A stretch of DNA of 64,000 nt from Segatella copri DSM 18205 (GTDB lineage: Bacteria > Bacteroidota > Bacteroidia > Bacteroidales > Bacteroidaceae): NCBI RefSeq assembly GCF_025151535.1, contig NZ_CP102288.1, forward strand, positions 1,121,501 to 1,185,500, given 5' to 3'. The translations under genes and the position numbers were made by a program. A model generated the notes under the pieces. It searched no databases, was not told where the DNA came from, and saw only the letters and a program-made list of their open reading frames with translations. How positions within the stretch are numbered: position 1 is the first letter of the stretch; each line of letters starts with the position of its first letter. This document shows positions 27,470-37,900 of this stretch, piece after piece.

Positions 27470-27529
27470 ACTCCAGTACCACCTAAGATAAACTCCAGTA
27501 CCAGTTAAGCAGTACTAAAAGCGGTACTG
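27470..27529 (+). promoter_or_regulatory. Operator-like GTAC repeats ahead of fic
   Basis: The 159-base gap holds two direct repeats ACTCCAGTACCA (starting at 27470 and 27492, 22 bases apart) and then an inverted repeat CAGTAC (27510-27515) / GTACTG (27524-27529). Further GTACC/GTTACT words lie upstream (27431-27450). The layout suggests control by a DNA-binding protein, possibly the C-terminal winged helix of the Fic protein itself. No clear TAnnTTTG box is visible. Confidence 0.5.
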
Positions 27530-27565
27530 AGTAAGGATATACATTAACATCAAATCAAGTACGCA

Positions 27566-28612
27566 ATGAAACAAGAGATAAAAGACATCATGCTAAAATT
27601 GCTCAAACGCCATAAGGAGTTGGGCATAACCGATCAGATAGACTACGAAAAGTTCTACCTGTATTCTATCATTACTCATAGTACAGCCATAGAAGGTAGT
27701 ACTGTGACTGAGGTGGAAGCTCAGCTGCTTTTCGACGAAGGCATTACTGCAAAAGGAAAGCCTTTGATAGAACAATTGATGAACCTCGATTTGAAGGCTG
27801 CCTACGATTATGGTCGCATTTGGATCAAGCAACATGAGGACATCACCATAGAATCTCTTGTAACTCTTGCGTCTAAAGTAATGGCACGTACAGGCGGCGA
27901 ATACTATTCATTAGGTGGTAGCTTTGATGCTTCGAAAGGAGAACTTCGTAAACTAAATGTTACAGCAGGAGCTGGCGGCAGGTCGTATATGAACTGGATG
28001 AAGGTACCCATGAAACTGAAAGATTTTTGTGAAGAACTTAATAAACGTCGCAAAGCTATAGATACAACTGATGAATTGTCTATATATGAACTGAGTTTCT
28101 GGGCGCACTACGAACTTGTAACCATCCATCCATGGGCAGATGGAAATGGGAGGACAAGCCGCTTGCTTATGAACCTTCTGCAAATGGAATATGATGTATT
28201 GCCAACAAAGGTATATAAGGAAGATAAAGCTGAATACATCCAAGCTCTCATTGACACCAGGGAAGCTGAGGACACAGACATCTTCATCAACTGTATGGCA
28301 AAACTTCATTGCGAACATCTACAGCAAGATATCGACCATTTCCTTATATCGACATCAGAGAAAATGGTCGATAAAACAGAAATTCTGCAAGAAATGGTCG
28401 ATAAATGGTCGATAAAGCCAACTCTGGCAGGGAAATTGGCCGATATTATAGTTTTCATGGCCGACAAAGAAGAAATCAGAACCGAGCAGCTTGTTACTCA
28501 ATTGGGTTTGACAGAAACCACAGCTAAACGCTATTTAAGACAACTGACAGATTTCGGTTACCTGGAAGCTCATGGAGGCAATAGAAACAAGTCATATACA
28601 AAGAAGGTATGA
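27566..28612 (+). CDS. Fic-family AMP-transferase-like protein with C-terminal winged helix
   Basis: 348 residues. The Fic core motif is complete: HPWADGNGRTSR (188-199), with catalytic H188, acidic D192 and R196. The N-terminal inhibitory motif S-x-x-x-E-G is present (STAIEG, 39-44), so the enzyme is self-inhibited (class II layout). The C-terminal 60 residues (EEIRTEQLVTQLGLTETTAK and onwards) form a winged helix. Fic enzymes add AMP or other nucleotides to Ser/Thr/Tyr of target proteins. In this setting it may regulate the island or act as a toxin module. It overlaps the HNH gene by four bases (ATGA). Confidence 0.85.
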   Translation: MKQEIKDIMLKLLKRHKELGITDQIDYEKFYLYSIITHSTAIEGSTVTEVEAQLLFDEGITAKGKPLIEQLMNLDLKAAYDYGRIWIKQHEDITIESLVTLASKVMARTGGEYYSLGGSFDASKGELRKLNVTAGAGGRSYMNWMKVPMKLKDFCEELNKRRKAIDTTDELSIYELSFWAHYELVTIHPWADGNGRTSRLLMNLLQMEYDVLPTKVYKEDKAEYIQALIDTREAEDTDIFINCMAKLHCEHLQQDIDHFLISTSEKMVDKTEILQEMVDKWSIKPTLAGKLADIIVFMADKEEIRTEQLVTQLGLTETTAKRYLRQLTDFGYLEAHGGNRNKSYTKKV

Positions 28613-29364
28613 GCAAGAAAAGTATGATACCAACACCAGCATCCATCCGCAAGGCTTACGTGGAAGAATATCTGAAACGCAGAACGGATGCAGAGGAGTT
28701 TGCCCGATTCACAGAATCGGAATTGGCAGACTTCATCCGAAAGCATGAGTCGCCAAACTTTGAAAGCATCTATACACAGCTCGACCATAACTACTACGAC
28801 CGGGTACGCCATGATATGGCTATAGACGGACAGATGAGAACAGAAGACAATGCTGCTGACAACAGGTATTCTTTACATCTGAAAACATGGTCAGGGTTCC
28901 TGGAATCAAAAGCATTCCGCAATCTCTTCAAAACAAAGATTGCCATAGAGGATTTGTCATCTGATGCGGAACCATCAGCACCTTCTACTCCATCTTTCCG
29001 GGAAGAAACCGAAGGCGAACGGAAGCATATTCTGAAAGAGACGGATGTGATAAGGCGCAATCCACAGCTCCGCCAGATGTGCCTTGACAAGTATGGCTAT
29101 CAATGTCAATGCTGCGGAATGGATTTTGAGGAAACATACGGCAAAGAACTGGGTGTCAACTTCATGGAAGTGCATCATATAAGGATGATCTCTACTTACG
29201 AGACCGATGGAGTACCCGAGAACTTCCTGGAGAATCTGGTACCGCTATGCAGCAACTGCCACAGTATGATTCATCATATCAAGGATTCGGAACATCCGTT
29301 AAGGGATTTGCGTGAAGCATACCGAGGCATCAAGAAAGAAATTAAAATATGGAAACAAGACTAA
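28609..29364 (+). CDS. HNH endonuclease
   Basis: 251 residues. The C-terminal 100 residues are a zinc-stabilised HNH nuclease: YQCQCCGMDF (C166, C169), EVHHIRM (H189, H190), ENFLENLVPLCSNCH (N209, C214, C217, H218). This is the McrA-like arrangement with all expected ligands and catalytic histidine. The first 150 residues are helical and of unknown role (perhaps DNA-target or partner binding), with a low-complexity hinge SAPSTPSF. It overlaps fic by 4 bases and the next gene by 16, so it is translated together with both. Confidence 0.85.
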   Translation: MSKKSMIPTPASIRKAYVEEYLKRRTDAEEFARFTESELADFIRKHESPNFESIYTQLDHNYYDRVRHDMAIDGQMRTEDNAADNRYSLHLKTWSGFLESKAFRNLFKTKIAIEDLSSDAEPSAPSTPSFREETEGERKHILKETDVIRRNPQLRQMCLDKYGYQCQCCGMDFEETYGKELGVNFMEVHHIRMISTYETDGVPENFLENLVPLCSNCHSMIHHIKDSEHPLRDLREAYRGIKKEIKIWKQD

Positions 29365-31931
29365 GCAAGAAGCTTGCAGACAAAATAGCATCCCTGGACA
29401 TCAGCCATCCATACGTTTGGAAACTGAGATTGTCGGAGGCAGATTTCAATGAACTTGAAGTCTGCCTAAGCGCTATTGTGTCTGATTGTGGAGTAGCAGC
29501 GTTGGCAAAGCCTGAAAATGCCACATCAACCATTGTCTATATGGCAGAATGGTATAAACGCAAATACCAAAGTGCCAACAGGAACCAACTGATAGAGAAT
29601 CTGGATCTTGAAACACTCTGGACCAACTCAGGCATCAGCAAGAAACGCTATCTGTATCAGGATGATAGCGGACAGAAGCGATGGCTCTACTCCATCTATG
29701 TGCTTGGTGGTCTTGCCATACAGCATGAGCTGAACCGTCATGACAAGATGCAGTTCCTGAAGGGACTATGCCGTATCTATCATGGCGAGAACTATACCTT
29801 GGAAAATCTGGATGAAGCATCAAGAGCTGCTGCTTTCAGAGAGAGCATCAAGCGCCAGCACTCCCTTTATGAATACATGAAGGAGATTCTGAACGGAGAA
29901 ATGCCCTTCCATGAAGACGATCTGAAGGATGCAGCATCTGACGTGAACCGATTTGTGGCAACCATCAAGGCTGCCAACGATGAGATATTGAAGGTGAAAT
30001 TCCGTTTCGAATGGCAAGTAATATTCTCGCCAGACTATACCTATATGTCACGCCGCCTCAACCTTTGGCTGAAGCCAGAGGAGGTAGGTGGAGGTTTGCA
30101 CCAGTATCTTCGTTATGATCGTGTGCATCTCTGGGGTGTGCCAAACCCGGAGAAGCAATTACACCTATTTATATATATAAGGTTCAAAAGAGGCGATGAG
30201 GTGATAGAACCATCGACCATGGAAAATCCTATCATCACCTATCTGAACCACAGCGTGAACGACTTCGTTGCCTTTGGCGTAGAAAAAGGAGTACAGATTA
30301 AAAACATCCCTACATCACGATTTGATAAGATTGAAATCGTGGTGAAGGATGATGATGGTAATGAATATCTGGCTCAAACACAAAATACAACAGAATACAT
30401 CCAACTCTGGCGACAGGGAGACTATGGGGAAACATGGTCTTCTACCCAGAACACTCAGAAGGAAACGGCTCTTCTGTTTTCAAACTGCTGCAAACTGAAG
30501 GATGAGACCATTGCCGAAAATGTGTATCGCAAGCGATTCCGTGATCAGAAGTTTGGTACAACCGAGACATGGAACTGGATTTACATCTATGATTGCGTCA
30601 GTTTCCTGGATGAACAAGGAAAAGAAATCAACCTGTATAACCGCATAGGCTATGACCAGGTAACCACAAGACTTTATACCGACATCATTAGATATGTGGG
30701 TGGCGGAAAGGTGAAACATTATTATATAGACGACCCAGACATCAGCGATGAATATGAGGTAGATGAACTGCCCCTGATATTTGGATGGGAAGATGTTATC
30801 GTTCGCCACTTTGCCACCAAGGATGATATTCTCCATGCTCAGCCAGAGGAGGAAACCGAGGCTGAAATGATAGAATACAAGCAAGAAAACGGCAGATATA
30901 CAGAATGGACAAAGATGGATGAACCTCCGTATGGTGAGGTGACATTAAGAGTAACAGTAAAAGGAAAGCCGCTATTGTTTACCGTATTTTATCTGCCAAG
31001 ATTGGAGATTGAATCGCCTATCAAGCGAGACTTCGAGTCAACGCTCATCAAATACAAGAATGTTGATGGAACAGAGGCAGAACTTCAAGATGAAATACCG
31101 ATGGATGGAAATCCCCTCTCCCCTACACTACCTGTCAGGTACGGAAAAGGTAAAAGCTACTATGAAGTAGATGTCTATCGACCAACTCTATTGAAAGAGG
31201 TTATGCTTGACGGCAAGATTATCGAGTATCTGAATGATGAGGAAAAACTCAATCTTCCTTACATCTTCAAAGACAGGGTTCAGCTGAATGACTTCAGCGA
31301 GAAAGGTTATCAGGCATACGAATGCAGGAATCTGCGTAGTATTTATTCGCAGGACTTCATCAATATCTCCGGTAATCCATCAGTAGGTGAAGCTGCCTTA
31401 AATGCCTGGCGAAGTGACAATCATTATGTAGGAAAGCTGCTCGATGCTATGGCGCCAGAAAGCCTGGTAGTATGTTTCGGTAATGACCAGGAGCACAGTT
31501 CATGGAATGGTGAACAAGCTCTATACTGGAACTATGACGAGCAGACTGAACCTGAGCCTATCAATCCGGATGAAGATGCAGACTCAAAGAGTACGGGGGT
31601 GATATTTCAAGACATCTGTACGACAGAAAATCTGCAATGCAACCTGGGAATGGATATCGACAATGATCCATGGGCATGGGACGACATCACGGAATCCATC
31701 CTGAAGTGTTTCGAAGTGGCAAATCATTATGGAACATACTTCTTCCTGATGAAGCCATTGAGAGATATGGATATGGACAAGGACAAGATCGTGTCGGAAA
31801 TATATGAGCCTTTACTCGAAAAGAGAAACGGCACATTAACGCCAGAAGACAAACAAGGACTGCTCCGCTTTGCCGAAGAGTCTGGATTTGACTGGCAAGA
31901 GTTTAATATACACATAGATAACGAAATATAG
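29349..31931 (+). CDS. Unrecognised 860-residue defence-island protein
   Basis: 860 residues, acidic, no signal peptide and no membrane segment. I recognise no domain. The N-terminal 200 residues are helical (LRLSEADFNELEVCLSAIVS, AEWYKRKYQSANRNQLIENL); the middle (220-650) is beta-rich, with repeated strands such as FRFEWQVIFSPDYTYMSRRL; the C-terminal 200 residues carry many aspartates and tryptophans. It starts inside the HNH gene and lies 20 bases before the DUF1998 helicase. A protein of unknown fold directly before a DUF1998 helicase recalls DruH-DruE of Druantia type III; I cannot confirm homology by eye. It might be the target sensor or scaffold of the system. Confidence 0.6.
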   Translation: METRLSKKLADKIASLDISHPYVWKLRLSEADFNELEVCLSAIVSDCGVAALAKPENATSTIVYMAEWYKRKYQSANRNQLIENLDLETLWTNSGISKKRYLYQDDSGQKRWLYSIYVLGGLAIQHELNRHDKMQFLKGLCRIYHGENYTLENLDEASRAAAFRESIKRQHSLYEYMKEILNGEMPFHEDDLKDAASDVNRFVATIKAANDEILKVKFRFEWQVIFSPDYTYMSRRLNLWLKPEEVGGGLHQYLRYDRVHLWGVPNPEKQLHLFIYIRFKRGDEVIEPSTMENPIITYLNHSVNDFVAFGVEKGVQIKNIPTSRFDKIEIVVKDDDGNEYLAQTQNTTEYIQLWRQGDYGETWSSTQNTQKETALLFSNCCKLKDETIAENVYRKRFRDQKFGTTETWNWIYIYDCVSFLDEQGKEINLYNRIGYDQVTTRLYTDIIRYVGGGKVKHYYIDDPDISDEYEVDELPLIFGWEDVIVRHFATKDDILHAQPEEETEAEMIEYKQENGRYTEWTKMDEPPYGEVTLRVTVKGKPLLFTVFYLPRLEIESPIKRDFESTLIKYKNVDGTEAELQDEIPMDGNPLSPTLPVRYGKGKSYYEVDVYRPTLLKEVMLDGKIIEYLNDEEKLNLPYIFKDRVQLNDFSEKGYQAYECRNLRSIYSQDFINISGNPSVGEAALNAWRSDNHYVGKLLDAMAPESLVVCFGNDQEHSSWNGEQALYWNYDEQTEPEPINPDEDADSKSTGVIFQDICTTENLQCNLGMDIDNDPWAWDDITESILKCFEVANHYGTYFFLMKPLRDMDMDKDKIVSEIYEPLLEKRNGTLTPEDKQGLLRFAEESGFDWQEFNIHIDNEI

Positions 31932-31951
31932 ACAAGAAATATAACAAGATT

Positions 31952-34900
31952 ATGAACTTCTCTGAACTATATAACAACAATAGAACAGCGGTGGAAAGAG
32001 CCCTCGTTGCGATGTGGTGCGGTGAGTCGAACAACGACAGTCAGCGCTCATACATCAAGCAGATGAAGACTCTTATCGGCAATCTATTTGCGCCTGAGAA
32101 TGCCGTGCCTGTAGTTCAATGCATGAACTCATATATCCCAGTTGCGCCTGAGAAAGCTGAGGAAGCCAAGGCTTTGGTGGGCAAACTGTGGAACTTTAAA
32201 TATTCTCCATACGAGCACCAGTATAAATGCTGGGATGTATTGCTCAGACAAAGAACGGCAGACGATAAGCCAAAATCGGTTGTCGTGACTACGGGTACTG
32301 GTTCTGGTAAGACGGAGTGCTTTATGATGCCATTGATTCATGACCTCTCACAAAATGCACTGCCAAATGAAATACAGGCTCTCTTTCTCTATCCTCTCAA
32401 CGCCTTGATGGAAGACCAGAAGGAGCGTTTGGAAGAACTTCTGACGGTTGCAGAATCATCTACAGGCACTCGCCTGACCTATACAGTATATAATGGTGAC
32501 TTACCAGAAATGGAACCCAAGAATACGGACAAGTCAGATGATGCAGAGAAAATGCGCCGTCGCATAGAGCATGTGACAGGAGGCAAATATGAATGGGTAA
32601 AGAAAGATCCAGACGGGCAAGGACATTACGAGCTGAAGGACTCGAAATATCCTCACATGATCTATACCCGTAAGGATGTTCGCAACAACCCTCCTCATAT
32701 TGTATTGACCAACCCAACCATGCTGGAATACATCTTGCTGAGAGGAGCCGATGCAAAGTTGATTGTTGCTGGAAAGCATAGTCTTCGCTGGGTTGCTATC
32801 GACGAGACCCACTCTTATACTGGAGCTGGAGCAGCTGAACTTGCGATGCTTCTTCGTCGTGTACTTCTCGCCTTCAAAGTGAATGCACAGAATGTGCGTT
32901 TTGCAACATCATCTGCTACCTTCGGAAATGGTGAGGACAAAGAGAAGGATGAAAGAGAACTGAAAGAGTTTATTGCCGGTATCACTGGCGTGAGAGCTGA
33001 CCAGGTGGAAGCTATTGGAGGTAAGCGTATCGGAGAAAAAGAAATTCCGAAGGGTGAAGACGAAGATCGTTGGAGAAAAATTTTCAAGGCTGACTATATC
33101 TCTCTGGATGAACTATATCCAGAGAAAGCTTCTATCAGCCAGAAACTCCAGTGGCTCGACGAGATGTGCCAGCGAGAAGAAGACCGCTGCAAGGCAGAGG
33201 GGCTTAAGATGCCTGTATGCAAATTGAAGGTACACTACTTCTATCGTGTCCCTAACAACGGACTCTTTGTCCGATTGAATGAGTTTGCTGATGGTTCTTT
33301 CAAAATATATACAGAAAACGCCATCGGAAAGAAGATTGGTGAAGATGCTCTGTCATTGACTCCTATCGAGGAAGCTCCACTGCTGGAACTCAGCCGATGT
33401 AAGCATTGTGGCGAGTATGTAGCACTGGCTTCTGTCAATACTGAGGATTGGACTTATGAGGCCATCGCAACTGATGATAGCGATATGTTCGACCTCGACA
33501 TGGCAGAAAATAATGACAACTCAACGAAGAAGTATGCCATCTTCGGACTCTCTAATGAAAAGAACATGAAGGGAGACGGTAACGTGAAATTCCGTTTGGT
33601 TCCTGGAGGCAAACTGCAACCATTGGCACCTGCCGATGAAAAAGAAACGGGAAACTGGCATGTTGTTGGCAACATCCAGGGATGCTGTCCTTACTGCAAT
33701 GCCAAACAGACCAAGAACCACAATACAGACCAGGATGTGGAAGGTGATGCAAACGGGAATATGGAAGACAACCGTCTGCAGAAGTTCCGTCTCTCAGCCG
33801 ACTTCATCTCACGCATGATGGCTCCAAGCATCCTTGACCAGTTGGATAAAGGCGATTCAAAGACAGGCGGCATCGTACTTCATGACGGACAGCAATATAT
33901 CAGTTTTGTAGATAGCCGTCAGGCTGCAGCAAAGGCAACCTTGAAACAGAATCTGGAACAGGAACGTATGTGGTTCAACAGTACCATATACCATGAACTG
34001 TGTCGCAGGAAGGCAAATGGACTGACCAAAGAGGCTGCTATGGCACAAATCTTAGCTGCAGTTCAAGCAGATCCTATGTCTATGATGAAATATACACCAA
34101 TGATGGCTAATCTCCAGTCGCCTGACCCTAAGGTGGTTCAGAAGCAGCTGGACGAGATGTCGTGCAAGTATATGACCTGGTCAGAGATAGTAGAACTTCT
34201 GAAAAATGATCCATACTGTCCGGTATTTGCATCCGTATTCGTGAAGCGTTCGGGTGATAGCGATGAGGTGGAAGACGGACTTCCATCAGATGAAATCATT
34301 GACAAGTATATCCAGAGTATTATGGTGATGTATCTGGCACATCGTCCTGCATCTGCAGCATCTCCGGAAACTTTGGGTCTGTTTGAGACATGTTATCCTC
34401 AACTGGAGAAAATCAAGTTGCCAAAGGCTGTAGAAGACTTCAATGATTTGCTGGACAACCCAGTTAACCAGATTACAGAAGAGGACTGGAGAAACCTGAT
34501 GCAGGTTTATCTCGACTATACGGTACGAAGCAACCAGTCTTTCTATCTTCGCATTCCTGGAAATGACAAGATTGACATCTTCTCTACGGTACGTTTTGCT
34601 ACAGAGAAGCCTCGCCGTCGTCCATTTAACAAACCTAAACTGGAAGAAGGCAAGGTATCAACAGCCCGTATTGTGCGTTATCTCTGTGCGCTGATAGCCC
34701 GTGATGACAACACATTGACCATGAACGATGCTCAGCGTCAGTATTTCCATGAGATTTCTGCCGTAATAGATTCTCTTTGGGAAACTCTGACTGGCGATGA
34801 GTATAAGATATTGCAGGTGGGTCAGCGTCTGGATGATACAGGACACTTTGTCAATGAAAAAGACAATGCGCCTCGTTTCAATCTGAATGACCTCTGCTTC

Positions 34901-37900
34901 AAGCTCTATGATGACGTTTATCTCTGCGATACAAAAGCAGACGGTAACCGCCATGCAGTCTGCCTGCGCCCTATCGGAAACAATTTCAAGCGTTTCTCTC
35001 CATATTTGGAAGGTACTACACCTGTAGAATTACGTGAGGATTTGCATGAGCAATGGGAGGCTTTCCCATACTATAAGGGTTCAGCAAAGGAAGGAGACAA
35101 AAAGACTATAGAATCCTGGGCTAAGACGCATAGAGCCTTACTTTGGAACAATAACATTTGGGGAACAGACGGTGTATTCTCTGATCGTCTGGAGGATATT
35201 CATGCCTTCCCAAATCTTTTTGTACAACAGGAACATACCGCTCAAGTTGATAAGAGTGTGGCTCGTGGATTGCAGTCGAAGTTCAAGGATCATACCATCA
35301 ATATCCTTGCCTGCTCTACAACTATGGAGATGGGTGTGGACTTGGGTAACCTGGAGGTAGTATTGCTGTCGAGTGTTCCTCCTCTGCCTGCCAACTATAA
35401 GCAGCGTGCAGGTCGAAGCGGACGTAACAACAAGGTTCGCAGTGCCTGTATAACTCTTTGTGGTTCAGACGTGATAGGTCTCAGAACTTTGAGCAATCCT
35501 ATAGACAAGATTATCAGTCGACCAGTAAGAGTACCATCTGTAGATTTGAAGAGTCCACAGGTGATTCAGCGTCATGTAAACTCATTCCTTGTTCGTGCCT
35601 TTGGCGTGTTTACCGAAGGTGCCAATGGTGGACGCCTGACACAAAAGGTAGCAGACTATTATACCCCATTTGAAGTGAAGGTAATCAACGGCAAGATTGA
35701 GTTTGTGAAGGACAATTCAAGTAATGCGGACCCTAACGACCTGCTTGGCGATCCAAAGGGAACAATGTATGAGAAATTCAACATTCTATGTTCCAAGCAA
35801 CTTGAACCAGAGGTACGTGAGGACCTGATGAAACTTTTGAGTGGTACGGTTTATGATGATCAAATCAATCAGGTGGTCAAGAATGCGCAGGAAATCAACG
35901 AGCGTTGCTACTCTGAACTGCGCAACAAACTGATAGACTACAAGACTGCATTTTCGGGAGGTGGTCCTATCACGGACAAATTCCGCATCAAGCTGAAAAT
36001 GCAGTATATAGAGGTGTTGTATAAGCGATTGTTGAACTTCTGGGCAACCAGTCGTTTCACTCCGAATGCCAATATGCCGGTCAACGTGCTCACGCTCGAT
36101 TTGAACAGCAATGGCAAGAAGGACTTTTTTACTCCTATGACATCATCCAATCCATCCTACTCATTGCGTGATGCCATCGCCCAGTATGCGCCAGGCAACA
36201 GCGTGGCAGTGGATGGTGTTGTATATATCGTTCGTGGTATAGAAATCACCAACATGTATGATGACAACCACAAAACATACAAGACCATCTATCGAAACAG
36301 CGACAAGACGGTGATCAATGATTCTACGCTCAGTAATCAGATTAAATGGACTGTGAATGATAACTATGGGCTGGAACTGATTCAGCCAGTTGGTTTCATG
36401 CCTGATATGAATGAGGACAAGACCCGAATTATGGACAGTAATGTCTATACACGAGTTAGTGCTCAGCTGATTGATGCTGATGACTGGGCAAACAATGTGA
36501 CGGAACCTCATCTTTTCTCTGTTCGCCCTAATAGTGACTCTGGCAATGCCAAGATACTCTATTACAATGAAGGTAAGGGATATGGATATTGCTTCTGTCC
36601 TAAGTGTGGACGTACAGTATTGGAGGAAGATGTAGCAGACAAGGATGAACCATTGAAGTTCCCGTATGAGTTTAACAATATAACGCCTGAAAAGAAGGAA
36701 GGAAAGCCAGAGAAGCCAAAATACCATTTCGCCATCACCGGTAAGGAAATGCGCAAAGCTTGCTGTTGCTCACATGATGCCTCAAAGGTGAAGCGCAATG
36801 TGATTATTGGCGACACAATACAAACCGACTATAGCGAGATTCGTATTCGCCATAAGGGAAAGAACAAATGGATGTCTAACCGTGATGAGGAGGAGAACCT
36901 GCTCTTTACATTGGGTATAGCCTTCACTCAGACCTTGGTGGACATTCTGGGCAAAGAACGTGGAGCCGTTGACTTCGCCATCATGCCAAACGGTCATCTC
37001 TGTATCTTCGACTGTAATCCAGGAGGAGCTGGCTATGCTAACCAAATGGCTAACATTCAGGTAATGAAGGATGTCATCAAGGCTACGAAGAAACTCCTGA
37101 TGGAAGCTCGTGAGAAGAAATCAAAGGATATGCTCCTCGACAAGTTTACACTCAGATATGCCAAGTTCGTTGATGTAGATGCAGCTTTGGCTTGGATAGA
37201 AGAAGAGGAAGAGGTGGGTGATACCGTTCCTCAAAATATCAAGGATGCATTCCCTGGTACTTCTCCATCACAGACCACATTATATGATTTAGAGAAGGCC
37301 TTTGCAGCATCTCATCAAGAACTGGTTCTGTTTGCTGACAATGACTATACCGAATGGGATTATGAGGATAGAGAAAACGGATGGCAGCCACAGTTCATGA
37401 ATCGTTTTGTGATAAAGAGCCAGACTACGACTTTCTGTCTGATGGAATCGGAACAGACAGCAATAGTGGAACCAGTTGTGGCAATGTGCCGTGAGATAAA
37501 AGCATGGGCAAAAGGGAGCGATGTCAAAAAGATGAAGAATCCTTGGGCAAGCAAGTGCCTCTACCCTATTGCTTACATTGACGGCAGCCTTTACTTCATG
37601 AGCAGCAAGGAACATGCACAACTGAATGCACAATGGGGCAACGACACTATGTTCTTTGTTCGCACGGATAATCCTATTGCTTCTGCGAAGTCTATGGACT
37701 TGTCTTATAAACCATCGGCTATGCTGCTGAAACTGGCTGGTGATGAGTTCAAGGAGATTCATACCTATCAGTTGGGTGAAATTCTCCAGACAAAATCGAA
37801 TGGTCTCATTGATGAGTTCATTTCCTATGCTAAGCAGAACGGTGGCAATTTGAAGATTAGCTATCAGGACGAACATCTGAAGAGTATCATGGGTATGATG

